NCBI GenBank assembly: GCA_934130215.1
Contig: CAKOXR010000060.1
Coordinates: 1 to 5,025 of the forward strand
Length of the DNA stretch: 5,025 bases
Direction: 5' to 3'
Origin: an uncultured Bacilli bacterium
GTDB taxonomy: Bacteria; Bacillota_I; Bacilli_A; RF39; UBA660
The position numbers and the translations under genes were made by a program. Shown in pieces: positions 1 through 4,824 of the stretch (its first letter is position 1; each line of letters starts with the position of its first letter). The notes beneath the pieces were generated by a model, which ran no database searches, had not been told where the DNA came from, and saw nothing but the letters and a program-made list of their open reading frames with translations.

Positions 1-47
1 AAAGTTTCCATATGTTAAACAAAAAGCAAAAAAAAAGAACTGAATGA
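1..47 (+). other. Probable 3' end of an upstream + strand gene (frame uncertain)
   Basis: A hairpin followed by a run of Ts on the + strand begins at position 40, which implies a transcript arriving from the left. All three + frames close before or inside the hairpin: stops at 16-18, 41-43 and 45-47. Two of the frames read a short lysine-rich tail, which would be an ordinary C-terminus, but nothing here decides which frame is used. No product can be named. Confidence 0.3.
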
Positions 48-80
48 AATTATTCTATTTCATTACAGCCCCTTTTTTTT
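40..80. terminator. Bidirectional Rho-independent terminator
   Basis: Bases 40-50 pair with 57-68 (one bulged base at 65) around the loop TATTCT, giving an 11-bp stem. On the + strand the hairpin is followed by CCCC and eight Ts (73-80). On the minus strand it is followed by a long T-rich run, seen as A-runs at 21-38. It therefore suits both a + strand gene ending near the left edge and the minus-strand amidohydrolase gene ending at 79. Confidence 0.75.
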
Positions 81-804
81 AAAATTTTTTTATTATTTTA
101 TAATAGTTTTCTATACAATTTTTTAGTTTAATAAAGTCTTTTTTATTATTTAAATAAATTCTTTTATTAATTTCAATCATTATTGAAGAAAAATTTCTAT
201 TATTTTTATTAATAAATTTATTTGGGATCATAGTACCTGAATAAGGTGTGTTAATTTTTACTGAATAATCATATTTTTTAAAGTAATTAATTGTAAAATT
301 TAGTAATTTTTGATTTGTATATTTTTTATCAATTCCAATACAAATATCAGGGGTATTTATGATATTAAATAATTTATTAACCATTTCATCAGAAAAACTA
401 TGAAAATCAATTAGTATGCATTTATTATTATTTTTTAATGATTGAATTACTATTTTATTTAATTTATTATGATGTTTATCATAATAAGATTTAATAACTT
501 TTGTTTTGTATTTTTTATTTGGAATAGTAATAATATTATTGTAAATTTTTGTATAAATTACTCCCATTCCTTTTTGAGACATAATTTCTTTTGAATCATC
601 TTTAAATTTTTCAACATCACAAAATAGTCTAGAATATTTAAAAATTAATTTATGACAATTATTTGGGATTAATTTATCTGTTAAATAATCTGATAACTCT
701 ATATTAAATTTATTTATAAAATCTTTGTTTTTTGTACATATACTAAAGTAAATACTGGGTATTTTTAATGAAGAATGTGGAATGTGAAATAATATATATG
801 CCAT
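79..804 (-). CDS. N-formylglutamate amidohydrolase family protein
   Basis: This 241-aa protein matches the N-formylglutamate amidohydrolase family, metal-dependent hydrolases whose best-known member (HutG type) releases formate from N-formyl-L-glutamate in histidine breakdown. Family landmarks appear in order: HIPHSS (7-12), SRLFCDVEKF (58-67), GMGVIY (79-84), YDKHHNKL (108-115), DFHSF (133-137), PDICIGID (152-159), NTPYSGT (185-191) and MIEINKRIY (209-217). Likely metal or catalytic residues are H10, D63, E65, D133, H135 and E211 (inferred from family pattern). I start it at the ATG at 802-804 because AGGTGA (810-815) sits 5 nt upstream and family members begin just before the HIPHSS motif; an in-frame GTG at 811-813 would add three residues but lies inside that ribosome binding site. 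It is cytoplasmic, with no signal peptide or membrane segment. No Hut genes are adjacent, so the true substrate is open. It would directly follow tRNA-Leu if the intervening element were absent. Confidence 0.85.
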   Translation of the reverse strand: MAYILFHIPHSSLKIPSIYFSICTKNKDFINKFNIELSDYLTDKLIPNNCHKLIFKYSRLFCDVEKFKDDSKEIMSQKGMGVIYTKIYNNIITIPNKKYKTKVIKSYYDKHHNKLNKIVIQSLKNNNKCILIDFHSFSDEMVNKLFNIINTPDICIGIDKKYTNQKLLNFTINYFKKYDYSVKINTPYSGTMIPNKFINKNNRNFSSIMIEINKRIYLNNKKDFIKLKNCIENYYKIIKKF

Positions 805-809
805 TGATA

Positions 810-830
810 TCACCTATAAATATTATATCA
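810..830 (-). promoter_or_regulatory. Promoter and RBS of the amidohydrolase gene
   Basis: On the minus strand TGATATAAT (830-822) is a perfect extended -10 (TGN-TATAAT), and AGGTGA (815-810) is a ribosome binding site 5 nt before the ATG at 804. No good -35 is seen, which an extended -10 can tolerate. The predicted start of transcription falls near 815, leaving a leader of only about 11 nt. The -10 straddles the outer edge of the left direct repeat; the right copy lacks it. Confidence 0.6.
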
Positions 831-917
831 TTTTTTATTAATTTATAAAAAAAAATCAGTCATATTGGACTGAAATTTATTTAATGCTCAAATTTAAACA
901 AATTTATTAATGGTGCG
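826..917. repeat. Left copy of tRNA-Leu-tail direct repeat (att-like)
   Basis: This 92-bp stretch matches 4652-4744 almost base for base. The differences are one A more in an A-run, two bases missing near 888, and one substitution. Read on the minus strand it contains CGCACCA (the last seven bases of tRNA-Leu), the spacer, and the tRNA's hairpin terminator. Beyond 917 the similarity stops and no tRNA body follows. The arrangement is what site-specific insertion into a tRNA 3' end leaves behind. Confidence 0.85.
847..873 (-). terminator. Orphan terminator inside the left repeat
   Basis: TCAGTC (856-861) pairs with GACTGA (868-873) around a 6-nt loop, and the minus-strand transcript then runs into nine Us (A-run 847-855). 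It duplicates the tRNA-Leu terminator at 4673-4698. Here it lies upstream of the amidohydrolase promoter and would block read-through from the element. Confidence 0.65.
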
Positions 918-951
918 ATACAAGAATTTATTTTTAACACTTATATCTACG

Positions 952-990
952 AATAGCTATTAATAAATATCAGTTCTGTATATAATATAC
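952..990. promoter_or_regulatory. Two perfect palindromes upstream of the operon (possible operators)
   Basis: AATAGCTATT (952-961) is a perfect 10-bp palindrome. GTATAT-A-ATATAC (978-990) has perfect 6-bp arms about a single central base. Both lie in the non-coding segment between the left repeat and the operon promoter, where a regulator such as the KilA-N protein of the same element could bind. The DNA is so AT-rich that AT palindromes arise easily, so this is weak. Confidence 0.25.
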
Positions 991-1037
991 CACAAATTTA
1001 TAAAAATTTTCAATAAAATAAAGAAATTAATATATAA

Positions 1038-1080
1038 TTGAGAAAATTAATTAATAAAATGTTATAATATATTTGGAGGT
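1038..1080 (+). promoter_or_regulatory. Operon promoter and ribosome binding site
   Basis: TGTTATAAT (1060-1068) is an extended -10 (TG at 1060-1061, TATAAT at 1063-1068). TTGAGA (1038-1043) is a possible -35 with a long 19-nt spacer. GGAGGT (1075-1080) lies 5 nt before the ATG at 1086 and is a near-ideal ribosome binding site. The expected transcription start, about 1075, coincides with the ribosome binding site, so the leader would be very short. Confidence 0.7.
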
Positions 1081-1085
1081 AATGT

Positions 1086-2303
1086 ATGAGTAATACTAAC
1101 GAACAAATTATAGATTTTTATAAAAAATTTAAAGAAATCAAATATGATATGTCTAAAGCTAGTTTGGAAGATGTTAAAAATATTTTAGATTACTACAATC
1201 AAGGGGTAATAGAAGTAAATGGTGGAAATTATTATTATAACATTAACCCACTTGATGCTGCTTGTTTAAATGCTAGATATAAACAACTTACTGGAGAAGA
1301 TCATCCCAGATTTGTAAGTGAACAAAAAAAAGTTTTGGATAAAATTATTAATTCTGGTGAAGGAATAAGTGTCAATGGAAAACCAACCATATATCAAAGA
1401 TTAAAAAATAATTTAACAGGGCAAGGGTTAGGTATTAGCATACTTTCTAGTAAAAAAGATAGTTATATTAATAAATTTGATGCAATAAAATTTAATATTT
1501 CTAAGGCTAGTTTAGATGATATTAAAGATATATTAGATCATTATAATCAAGATTCGGTTCTAATTGATGGAATACAATATCATTTTAGACCTAATCCTTT
1601 ACAAGGCTCTTCATTAAATGCTAGATATAAAGAATTAACCGGACATGATCATCCGACTTTTGTAAAAATACAAGATCAAATTTTAGAAGAACAAATAAAA
1701 AAAGGTCAAGGTATAAGTGTCAATGGCAATCCTACTGTTTATGAACAATTAAAAGGTAACAATATTGAAATAGGTAATCATAATCATATTTTAAATAGAG
1801 CTAGTGAAATAATATTAAATCCACAAGAGGCAAGTTTAGAAGATATTTCTTCTTTATTAAACTATTATAATGGACAACCTGTAATAATTGATGGACTTGC
1901 ACATCACCCATTTAACGATCCGGTGTCAGCTGCCAAATTAAATGCTAGATATAAAGAATTAACTGGACAAGATCATCCTGTATTTACTGAGCAAGTACCA
2001 AAAGTTATAAATAGATTAATAAATAATAAAGAAATATTAACAAATGCAGGAGCATATGATGAATCTTATTTTAGTAAATTAGACCAAATAAAAAAAGAAA
2101 TTAGACAAGAAACAGAAATACAATGTAATGAAGAAGCAAAAAAGGCATTTATTGAAGAAAGGGATAAGCAAAGACAGTTAGATATTTCAGTAAGGACTCA
2201 ACAGATTAATGCTATGCAACAAGCAAATCTAAATACACAAGAAATGCAACAAATGATTTCTGAAGCAACTCAAGATAATTCTATTGGAGGTATGAAAAGA
2301 TGA
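1086..2303 (+). CDS. Unrecognised three-repeat protein with shared C-terminal tail
   Basis: I do not recognise this 405-aa protein. It contains three diverged copies of a domain of about 90 residues (roughly 15-108, 131-224 and 236-325). Each copy opens with an A-S-L-[ED]-D helix ending in YYN or HYN (25-38, 141-154, 249-262), then a short aromatic or hydrophobic stretch, then the signature LNARYKxLTGxDHPxF (61-76, 177-192, 285-300). Copies 1 and 2 also end with GISVNGxPTxY (93-103, 210-219). A charged helical linker (327-349) leads to a 56-residue tail (350-405), Gln-rich and ending SIGGMKR, that is nearly identical in the 346-aa protein downstream. There is no signal peptide or membrane segment, so it is soluble and made in the cytoplasm. 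It is the first gene of a tightly packed operon in the repeat-bounded segment. Structural, effector or binding roles are all possible; repeats plus a common tail suggest a modular binding protein with a sorting tag (inference). Confidence 0.9.
   Translation: MSNTNEQIIDFYKKFKEIKYDMSKASLEDVKNILDYYNQGVIEVNGGNYYYNINPLDAACLNARYKQLTGEDHPRFVSEQKKVLDKIINSGEGISVNGKPTIYQRLKNNLTGQGLGISILSSKKDSYINKFDAIKFNISKASLDDIKDILDHYNQDSVLIDGIQYHFRPNPLQGSSLNARYKELTGHDHPTFVKIQDQILEEQIKKGQGISVNGNPTVYEQLKGNNIEIGNHNHILNRASEIILNPQEASLEDISSLLNYYNGQPVIIDGLAHHPFNDPVSAAKLNARYKELTGQDHPVFTEQVPKVINRLINNKEILTNAGAYDESYFSKLDQIKKEIRQETEIQCNEEAKKAFIEERDKQRQLDISVRTQQINAMQQANLNTQEMQQMISEATQDNSIGGMKR
1128..2060 (+). repeat. Three tandem in-frame domain repeats
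   Basis: The three coding repeats lie at about 1128-1409, 1476-1757 and 1791-2060. The most conserved DNA is a 41-nt core at 1266-1306, 1614-1654 and 1938-1978, where the first 18 bases (encoding LNARYK) are identical in all three. Core-to-core spacing is 348 and 324 bp, both multiples of three. Flanking parts have diverged, so the amplification is old or the core is under strong constraint. Confidence 0.85.
2208..2295 (+). repeat. 88-bp repeat at gene end, copy 1
   Basis: This matches 3310-3397 with only two differences (ATG versus AAG in codon 387, and GGT versus GGC in codon 402). It encodes the end of the shared tail, from NAMQQANLNTQE through SIGGM. The 75 nt before it encode a similar protein sequence but differ at about 23 positions, many of them synonymous, so the DNA match is sharply concentrated at the 3' end. 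Confidence 0.9.
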
Positions 2304-2305
2304 TG
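2286..2305 (+). promoter_or_regulatory. GGAGG within coding sequence, coupled to overlapping start
   Basis: GGAGG (2286-2290) is read as part of the Ile-Gly-Gly codons of the first protein and lies 12 nt before an ATG (2303-2305) that overlaps the TGA stop (2301-2303). The same spacing and overlap occur at the end of the 346-aa gene (3388-3407). A 12-nt gap is longer than ideal, so initiation may depend on ribosomes terminating just there. Confidence 0.45.
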
Positions 2306-2365
2306 AAATATTTATATGAAAATAATAAAGTTGTTATATATTATTCTAGAAAGGATGAGAAATAA
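2303..2365 (+). CDS. Possible 20-aa coupled micro-ORF
   Basis: This short frame reads MKYLYENNKVVIYYSRKDEK. Its ATG overlaps the TGA stop of the 405-aa gene, and its TAA overlaps the ATG of the 346-aa gene, so it fills the gap exactly with one-base overlaps on both sides. Its start sits at the same distance from a GGAGG (12 nt) as the start of the 84-aa gene at 3405, which argues it is translated. It is small, basic and partly hydrophobic in the middle (VVIYY). It could be a real peptide, a device that carries ribosomes to the next gene, or the remnant of a lost gene. No function can be given. Confidence 0.35.
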   Translation: MKYLYENNKVVIYYSRKDEK

Positions 2366-3405
2366 TGGATAATATTCAAAACACAGTTGATGATTTTGTT
2401 GAATCTCCAACTGAAAAAGCAAGTAAACTTGCTACATATTTAACCCAACAAATAATTAAAGAAAAATACCCAAAAGGATATTCAAGGGAAATATACAATT
2501 CTATTTATAATCAACAGTTAAAAATCGCTAGACAGCAACTCTTGGATCAAATGAAATTTGAACAAGAATATAAACGACAAAGACATATTGGGGATATTGA
2601 TGAAGCAGAGCGTAGTATGGATAGATTAAATCATAATATTGAAGAAGGACATTTGCTTCGACAAACGACATTACACACTCGTTTATATGATTCTGAATCA
2701 AGATTACTTACTGATGATATAGATGGAATTAATATAAATAAGATTGTTGATAATTATGGAGATTTAGCACAACATTATAATACAAGCGATCAAAACAAAG
2801 TTTATCATATAATTGAAGAAGGACTAAAAAATCCATCTCTATTATTTGATAGCAATGGTATCACTCTTTCAAAAGAAGATAATGAAAAATTAAAAGGCAT
2901 TATCTATAATTCTATTAATACTAATGGTGAAATTTCTCTATCAGATATTCAAGGATTATTACCAAATGAAAAAAAAGATCAAATTGTGCAGTTATTACAA
3001 AATGGTAATGGTAAAGTTAATATAAAAGATTTACTAGCACAACTTGTTGAAATGAGAATTAAAACTTCTAAAGAATATATGTCGGTTGCTTCAGAAGATA
3101 ATAAAGTAAGAACTGAAGGTGTTGATATGAAATTATCTTCTATAAATAATGTAAGACATACTGGTATTACAAGTGAAAATTATTATGAAAATCATATTGA
3201 TAAAATGCAAAAAAGAAAAGAAACTTTAGAACAAGAAAGTAAAAAACATTTTTATGAAGAAAGAGACAAGCAAAGGCAATTAGATGTGTCAGTTAGAGGA
3301 CAACAAGTAAATGCTATGCAACAAGCAAATCTAAATACACAAGAAAAGCAACAAATGATTTCTGAAGCAACTCAAGATAATTCTATTGGAGGCATGAGTA
3401 GATAA
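2365..3405 (+). CDS. Unrecognised helical protein with EF-hand-like segments and shared C-terminal tail
   Basis: This 346-aa protein is not one I recognise. Residues 1-115 are highly charged, Gln-rich and probably helical or coiled coil. The middle (about 116-230) carries Asn/Asp-Gly turns followed by a hydrophobic and an acidic residue, as in degenerate EF-hand or dockerin loops: INTNGEISLSD (184-194) and QNGNGKVNIKD (212-222), with weaker ones at DDIDGININ (117-125) and DSNGITLSKED (162-172). Residues 291-346 are the same 56-residue tail found in the 405-aa protein (48 of 56 identical), ending SIGGMSR. There is no signal peptide or membrane segment. The start at 2365 has AAAGGA (2350-2355) 9 nt upstream and overlaps the preceding micro-ORF stop as TAATG. 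It sits mid-operon and its stop overlaps the next start. A shared tail on two different bodies suggests both go to the same partner or place (inference). Confidence 0.9.
   Translation: MDNIQNTVDDFVESPTEKASKLATYLTQQIIKEKYPKGYSREIYNSIYNQQLKIARQQLLDQMKFEQEYKRQRHIGDIDEAERSMDRLNHNIEEGHLLRQTTLHTRLYDSESRLLTDDIDGININKIVDNYGDLAQHYNTSDQNKVYHIIEEGLKNPSLLFDSNGITLSKEDNEKLKGIIYNSINTNGEISLSDIQGLLPNEKKDQIVQLLQNGNGKVNIKDLLAQLVEMRIKTSKEYMSVASEDNKVRTEGVDMKLSSINNVRHTGITSENYYENHIDKMQKRKETLEQESKKHFYEERDKQRQLDVSVRGQQVNAMQQANLNTQEKQQMISEATQDNSIGGMSR
3310..3397 (+). repeat. 88-bp repeat at gene end, copy 2
   Basis: This is the second copy of the segment at 2208-2295, 86 of 88 bases identical, encoding the last part of the shared tail of the 346-aa protein. 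Neither copy has degenerate ends or terminal inverted repeats, so it does not look like an inserted element. Recent duplication, gene conversion, or constraint on the RNA or DNA itself are the alternatives. Confidence 0.9.
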
Positions 3406-3407
3406 TG
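3388..3407 (+). promoter_or_regulatory. GGAGG within coding sequence, coupled to the 84-aa gene start
   Basis: GGAGG (3388-3392) encodes part of Ile-Gly-Gly in the 346-aa protein and lies 12 nt before the ATG (3405-3407) of the 84-aa gene, whose start overlaps the TAA stop (3403-3405). It is the only ribosome binding site available to that gene. Confidence 0.55.
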
Positions 3408-3659
3408 ACAGAAGAATTTAAAAAAGCATTTTCTAATTTGTCTTTATATGAAAAAAGGAATCAAATAAGTAATGAATTAATCATGATTTCAGAATTAATC
3501 AAATTAAAAGAAGAAACTCTTAAATTACCAAGTGTTTTATCTGTTAAAGATTATGTTAGTAATAGTAATATGACGGAATCAGAAATGTTAGATTTTCTTT
3601 ATGAAGATATATATAATATTCAAAAAGAATTAATTACAGTTTTTTCTATTAATAAATGA
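3405..3659 (+). CDS. Small helical protein of unknown function
   Basis: This 84-aa protein is acidic to neutral, leucine- and isoleucine-rich and charged, with two stretches that look like amphipathic helices (about 3-38, and 55-80 after a short VSNSNMTESE turn). I do not recognise it. It has no signal peptide, membrane segment or metal-binding cysteines. Its ATG overlaps the stop of the 346-aa gene as TAATG, so it is translationally coupled and last in the operon, with the terminator starting one base after its stop. A partner, chaperone or immunity-type role for the larger proteins would fit the position and size, but that is inference only. It lacks the shared 56-residue tail. Confidence 0.8.
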   Translation: MTEEFKKAFSNLSLYEKRNQISNELIMISELIKLKEETLKLPSVLSVKDYVSNSNMTESEMLDFLYEDIYNIQKELITVFSINK

Positions 3660-3660
3660 G

Positions 3661-3689
3661 AATGACTCACTTCAATGTGAGCCATTTTT
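3661..3689. terminator. Terminator shared by convergent genes
   Basis: Bases 3661-3670 pair with 3677-3686 around a 6-nt loop (TTCAAT), a 10-bp stem with one A-C mismatch at 3665/3682. Five Ts (3685-3689) follow on the + strand, so it ends the operon one base after the 84-aa gene. On the minus strand it lies just past the stop of the KilA-N gene (3688-3690), with a weaker T-rich run after it, so it can serve both units. Confidence 0.8.
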
Positions 3690-4569
3690 ATATTGGTAAT
3701 TTTTGCTTGTTATTTACTTTGTTTTCAATATACTCAAGGTTATTAAATGATTTATTATTTTTTAATAATTCCATTTGTTTCCTAGCAATATTATTTAATC
3801 TAATAAGTCTTTCTTTTTGTGGTATTTTCATTTCAATTAATTCAGCATTAATGTTTTCTAAATTATTTAATATTACTAAATGAAGTAAGTCAGTATAATC
3901 TCTAATATTTCCTTTATCTCCTAATTCTGAATTACTTTCTCTCCATTCTTTAGCAGTTATACCAAATAATGCAACATTTAAAACATCAGCTTCTTCTGCA
4001 TACACGAATTTCTTTTGTTTTTCAGTTAAAGTTGGAACTATAATGTTTTTAATCGCATCAGTATGAACAATATAACTAACTTTTGCCAAAACTCTATTAG
4101 CATGCCAATCAATTTTGTTCTGGTATGCTTCATTTTTCTTTAATCTTTGAAATTCTTGAATAACATATAATTTAAATTCAGGACTTAACCAACTTGCAAA
4201 TTCAAATGCAATATCGGGATCTGCAAATGTTCCACCGTCATACCTACCTGATTTTGATATAATTCCCATAGCATTTGTTTCTCTTATCCATTTTTGAGGT
4301 GACATTTTAAAAGTGTTGCTTCCAGCCTCATTTTTAAACGAGTCGAATTCGCCCCCTTTAAAATTTTCGTTATGTATTCTTTCCCATAGTCCCAAATAAG
4401 AAATTACTTCTTTGCTTCTCATCCAATCTCTAATTGGAAGTCTAGGTTCTTCATTATCTGCATATCTTGCTAAATCAGTAAGTGAAATATATTCTTTATT
4501 TCCAATTCTCAAAACACCAATTTTATGGTCTTTTACTATAATTTCTGCTTTAATATTGTCTTTATTCAT
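3688..4569 (-). CDS. KilA-N domain-containing DNA-binding protein
   Basis: This 293-aa protein has an N-terminal KilA-N domain (about 27-143), the DNA-binding module common in phages, viruses and mobile elements. Visible landmarks are EYISLTDLARYAD (26-38), IRDWMRSKEVISYLGLWE (46-63), KMSPQKWIRETNAMGI (88-103), the stretch SGRYDGGTFADPDIAFEF (107-124) and WLSPEFKLYVIQEFQRLK (127-144). A second region (about 155-270), with HTDAIKN (169-175), EADVLNVALFG (193-203) and GNIRDY (220-225), resembles the conserved C-terminal part seen in many gut-bacterial KilA-N proteins. The family is usually read as a regulator or antirepressor, but the target here is unknown. The start is fixed by AAAGGA (4578-4583), 8 nt before the ATG. 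It runs convergently toward the operon and, with it, fills the repeat-bounded segment. It is the only gene in the segment with a recognisable mobile-element link. Confidence 0.88.
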   Translation of the reverse strand: MNKDNIKAEIIVKDHKIGVLRIGNKEYISLTDLARYADNEEPRLPIRDWMRSKEVISYLGLWERIHNENFKGGEFDSFKNEAGSNTFKMSPQKWIRETNAMGIISKSGRYDGGTFADPDIAFEFASWLSPEFKLYVIQEFQRLKKNEAYQNKIDWHANRVLAKVSYIVHTDAIKNIIVPTLTEKQKKFVYAEEADVLNVALFGITAKEWRESNSELGDKGNIRDYTDLLHLVILNNLENINAELIEMKIPQKERLIRLNNIARKQMELLKNNKSFNNLEYIENKVNNKQKLPI

Positions 4570-4614
4570 AACTCACATCCTTTCTACAATTGAATAAAGT
4601 TTCTTTGATCATTT

Positions 4615-4623
4615 ATTCTATCA
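4615..4623 (-). promoter_or_regulatory. Probable promoter of the KilA-N gene
   Basis: TGATAGAAT (4623-4615) on the minus strand is an extended -10 with five of six hexamer bases matching consensus. The upstream region is AT-only and gives no convincing -35. Transcription would begin near 4608, about 39 nt before the start codon. A perfect AT palindrome (4629-4640) lies in the -35 region. Confidence 0.4.
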
Positions 4624-4651
4624 TATAATTAAATATTTAAATTAATTTTTT

Positions 4652-4744
4652 TATCATTTTTTATTAATTTATAAAAAAAATCAGTCATATTGGACTGAAA
4701 TTTATTTAATGCTCAAATAATTGAACAAATTTATTAATGGTGCG
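4652..4744. repeat. Right copy of tRNA-Leu-tail direct repeat (att-like)
   Basis: This is the 93-bp partner of 826-917. It starts in the AT-rich spacer beyond the tRNA-Leu terminator and ends seven bases inside the tRNA (CGCACCA on the minus strand). Because the repeat supplies the CCA end and the terminator, the tRNA remains intact after the presumed insertion. Distance between copies, copy start to copy start, is about 3.83 kb. Confidence 0.85.
4673..4698 (-). terminator. Terminator of the tRNA-Ile2/tRNA-Leu unit
   Basis: TCAGTC (4681-4686) pairs with GACTGA (4693-4698) around a 6-nt loop, and the minus-strand RNA then runs into eight Us (A-run 4673-4680). It lies about 40 nt after the tRNA-Leu CCA end. 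The stem is short but the U-run is strong. Confidence 0.7.
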
Positions 4745-4821
4745 GGTGAAGGGACTTGAACCCCCATGGATATACCACTAGATCCTAAGTCTAGCGCGTC
4801 TGCCAATTTCGCCACACCCGC
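4738..4821 (-). tRNA. tRNA-Leu (anticodon UAG)
   Basis: The 84-nt gene includes an encoded CCA (4738-4740). The acceptor arm GCGGGTG pairs perfectly with CACCCGC, with A as discriminator. The anticodon stem CTAGA/TCTAG frames the loop CTTAGGA, giving anticodon TAG at 4785-4787, which reads CUA and probably other CUN codons. A variable arm with a TGG/CCA stem marks a class II tRNA, and the T loop is TTCAAGT. It is co-transcribed with the CAU tRNA three bases upstream. Its 3' end is the border of the right direct repeat. Confidence 0.95.
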
Positions 4822-4824
4822 AAG

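Noticed and set aside
811..813. Upstream GTG as start of the amidohydrolase
   Set aside because: The GTG is part of the AGGTGA ribosome binding site for the ATG at 802-804, and nothing suitable lies upstream of it.
918..960. Degraded remnant of the tRNA-Leu body to the right of the left repeat
   Set aside because: Aligning this stretch with the tRNA body gave no match beyond scattered bases; no anticodon arm or T arm can be drawn.
1266..1978. The regularly spaced 41-nt identical cores as a CRISPR-like array
   Set aside because: Spacing is 324-348 bp, the cores are in frame inside a long coding region, and they encode a conserved protein motif.
2286..2303. SIGGMKR/SIGGMSR ends as a ubiquitin-like or double-glycine processing site
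   Set aside because: Only the two glycines are shared with such sites. There is no ubiquitin-like fold, protease or transporter nearby, and the GG codons are explained by the embedded GGAGG.
3656..3883. A + strand open frame of 75 codons with hydrophobic content
   Set aside because: It lies antisense to the 3' part of the KilA-N gene, has no ribosome binding site, starts inside the terminator hairpin, and its hydrophobic run is the complement of charged, AT-rich codons.
4412..4597. A + strand open frame of 61 codons resembling a small membrane protein
   Set aside because: It is antisense to the KilA-N N-terminus, whose domain motifs are clear. It has no promoter or ribosome binding site.
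4629..4640. Perfect 12-bp AT-only palindrome as an operator
   Set aside because: It is made only of A and T in a nearly pure AT region, where such palindromes are expected by chance; noted only as part of the KilA-N promoter region.
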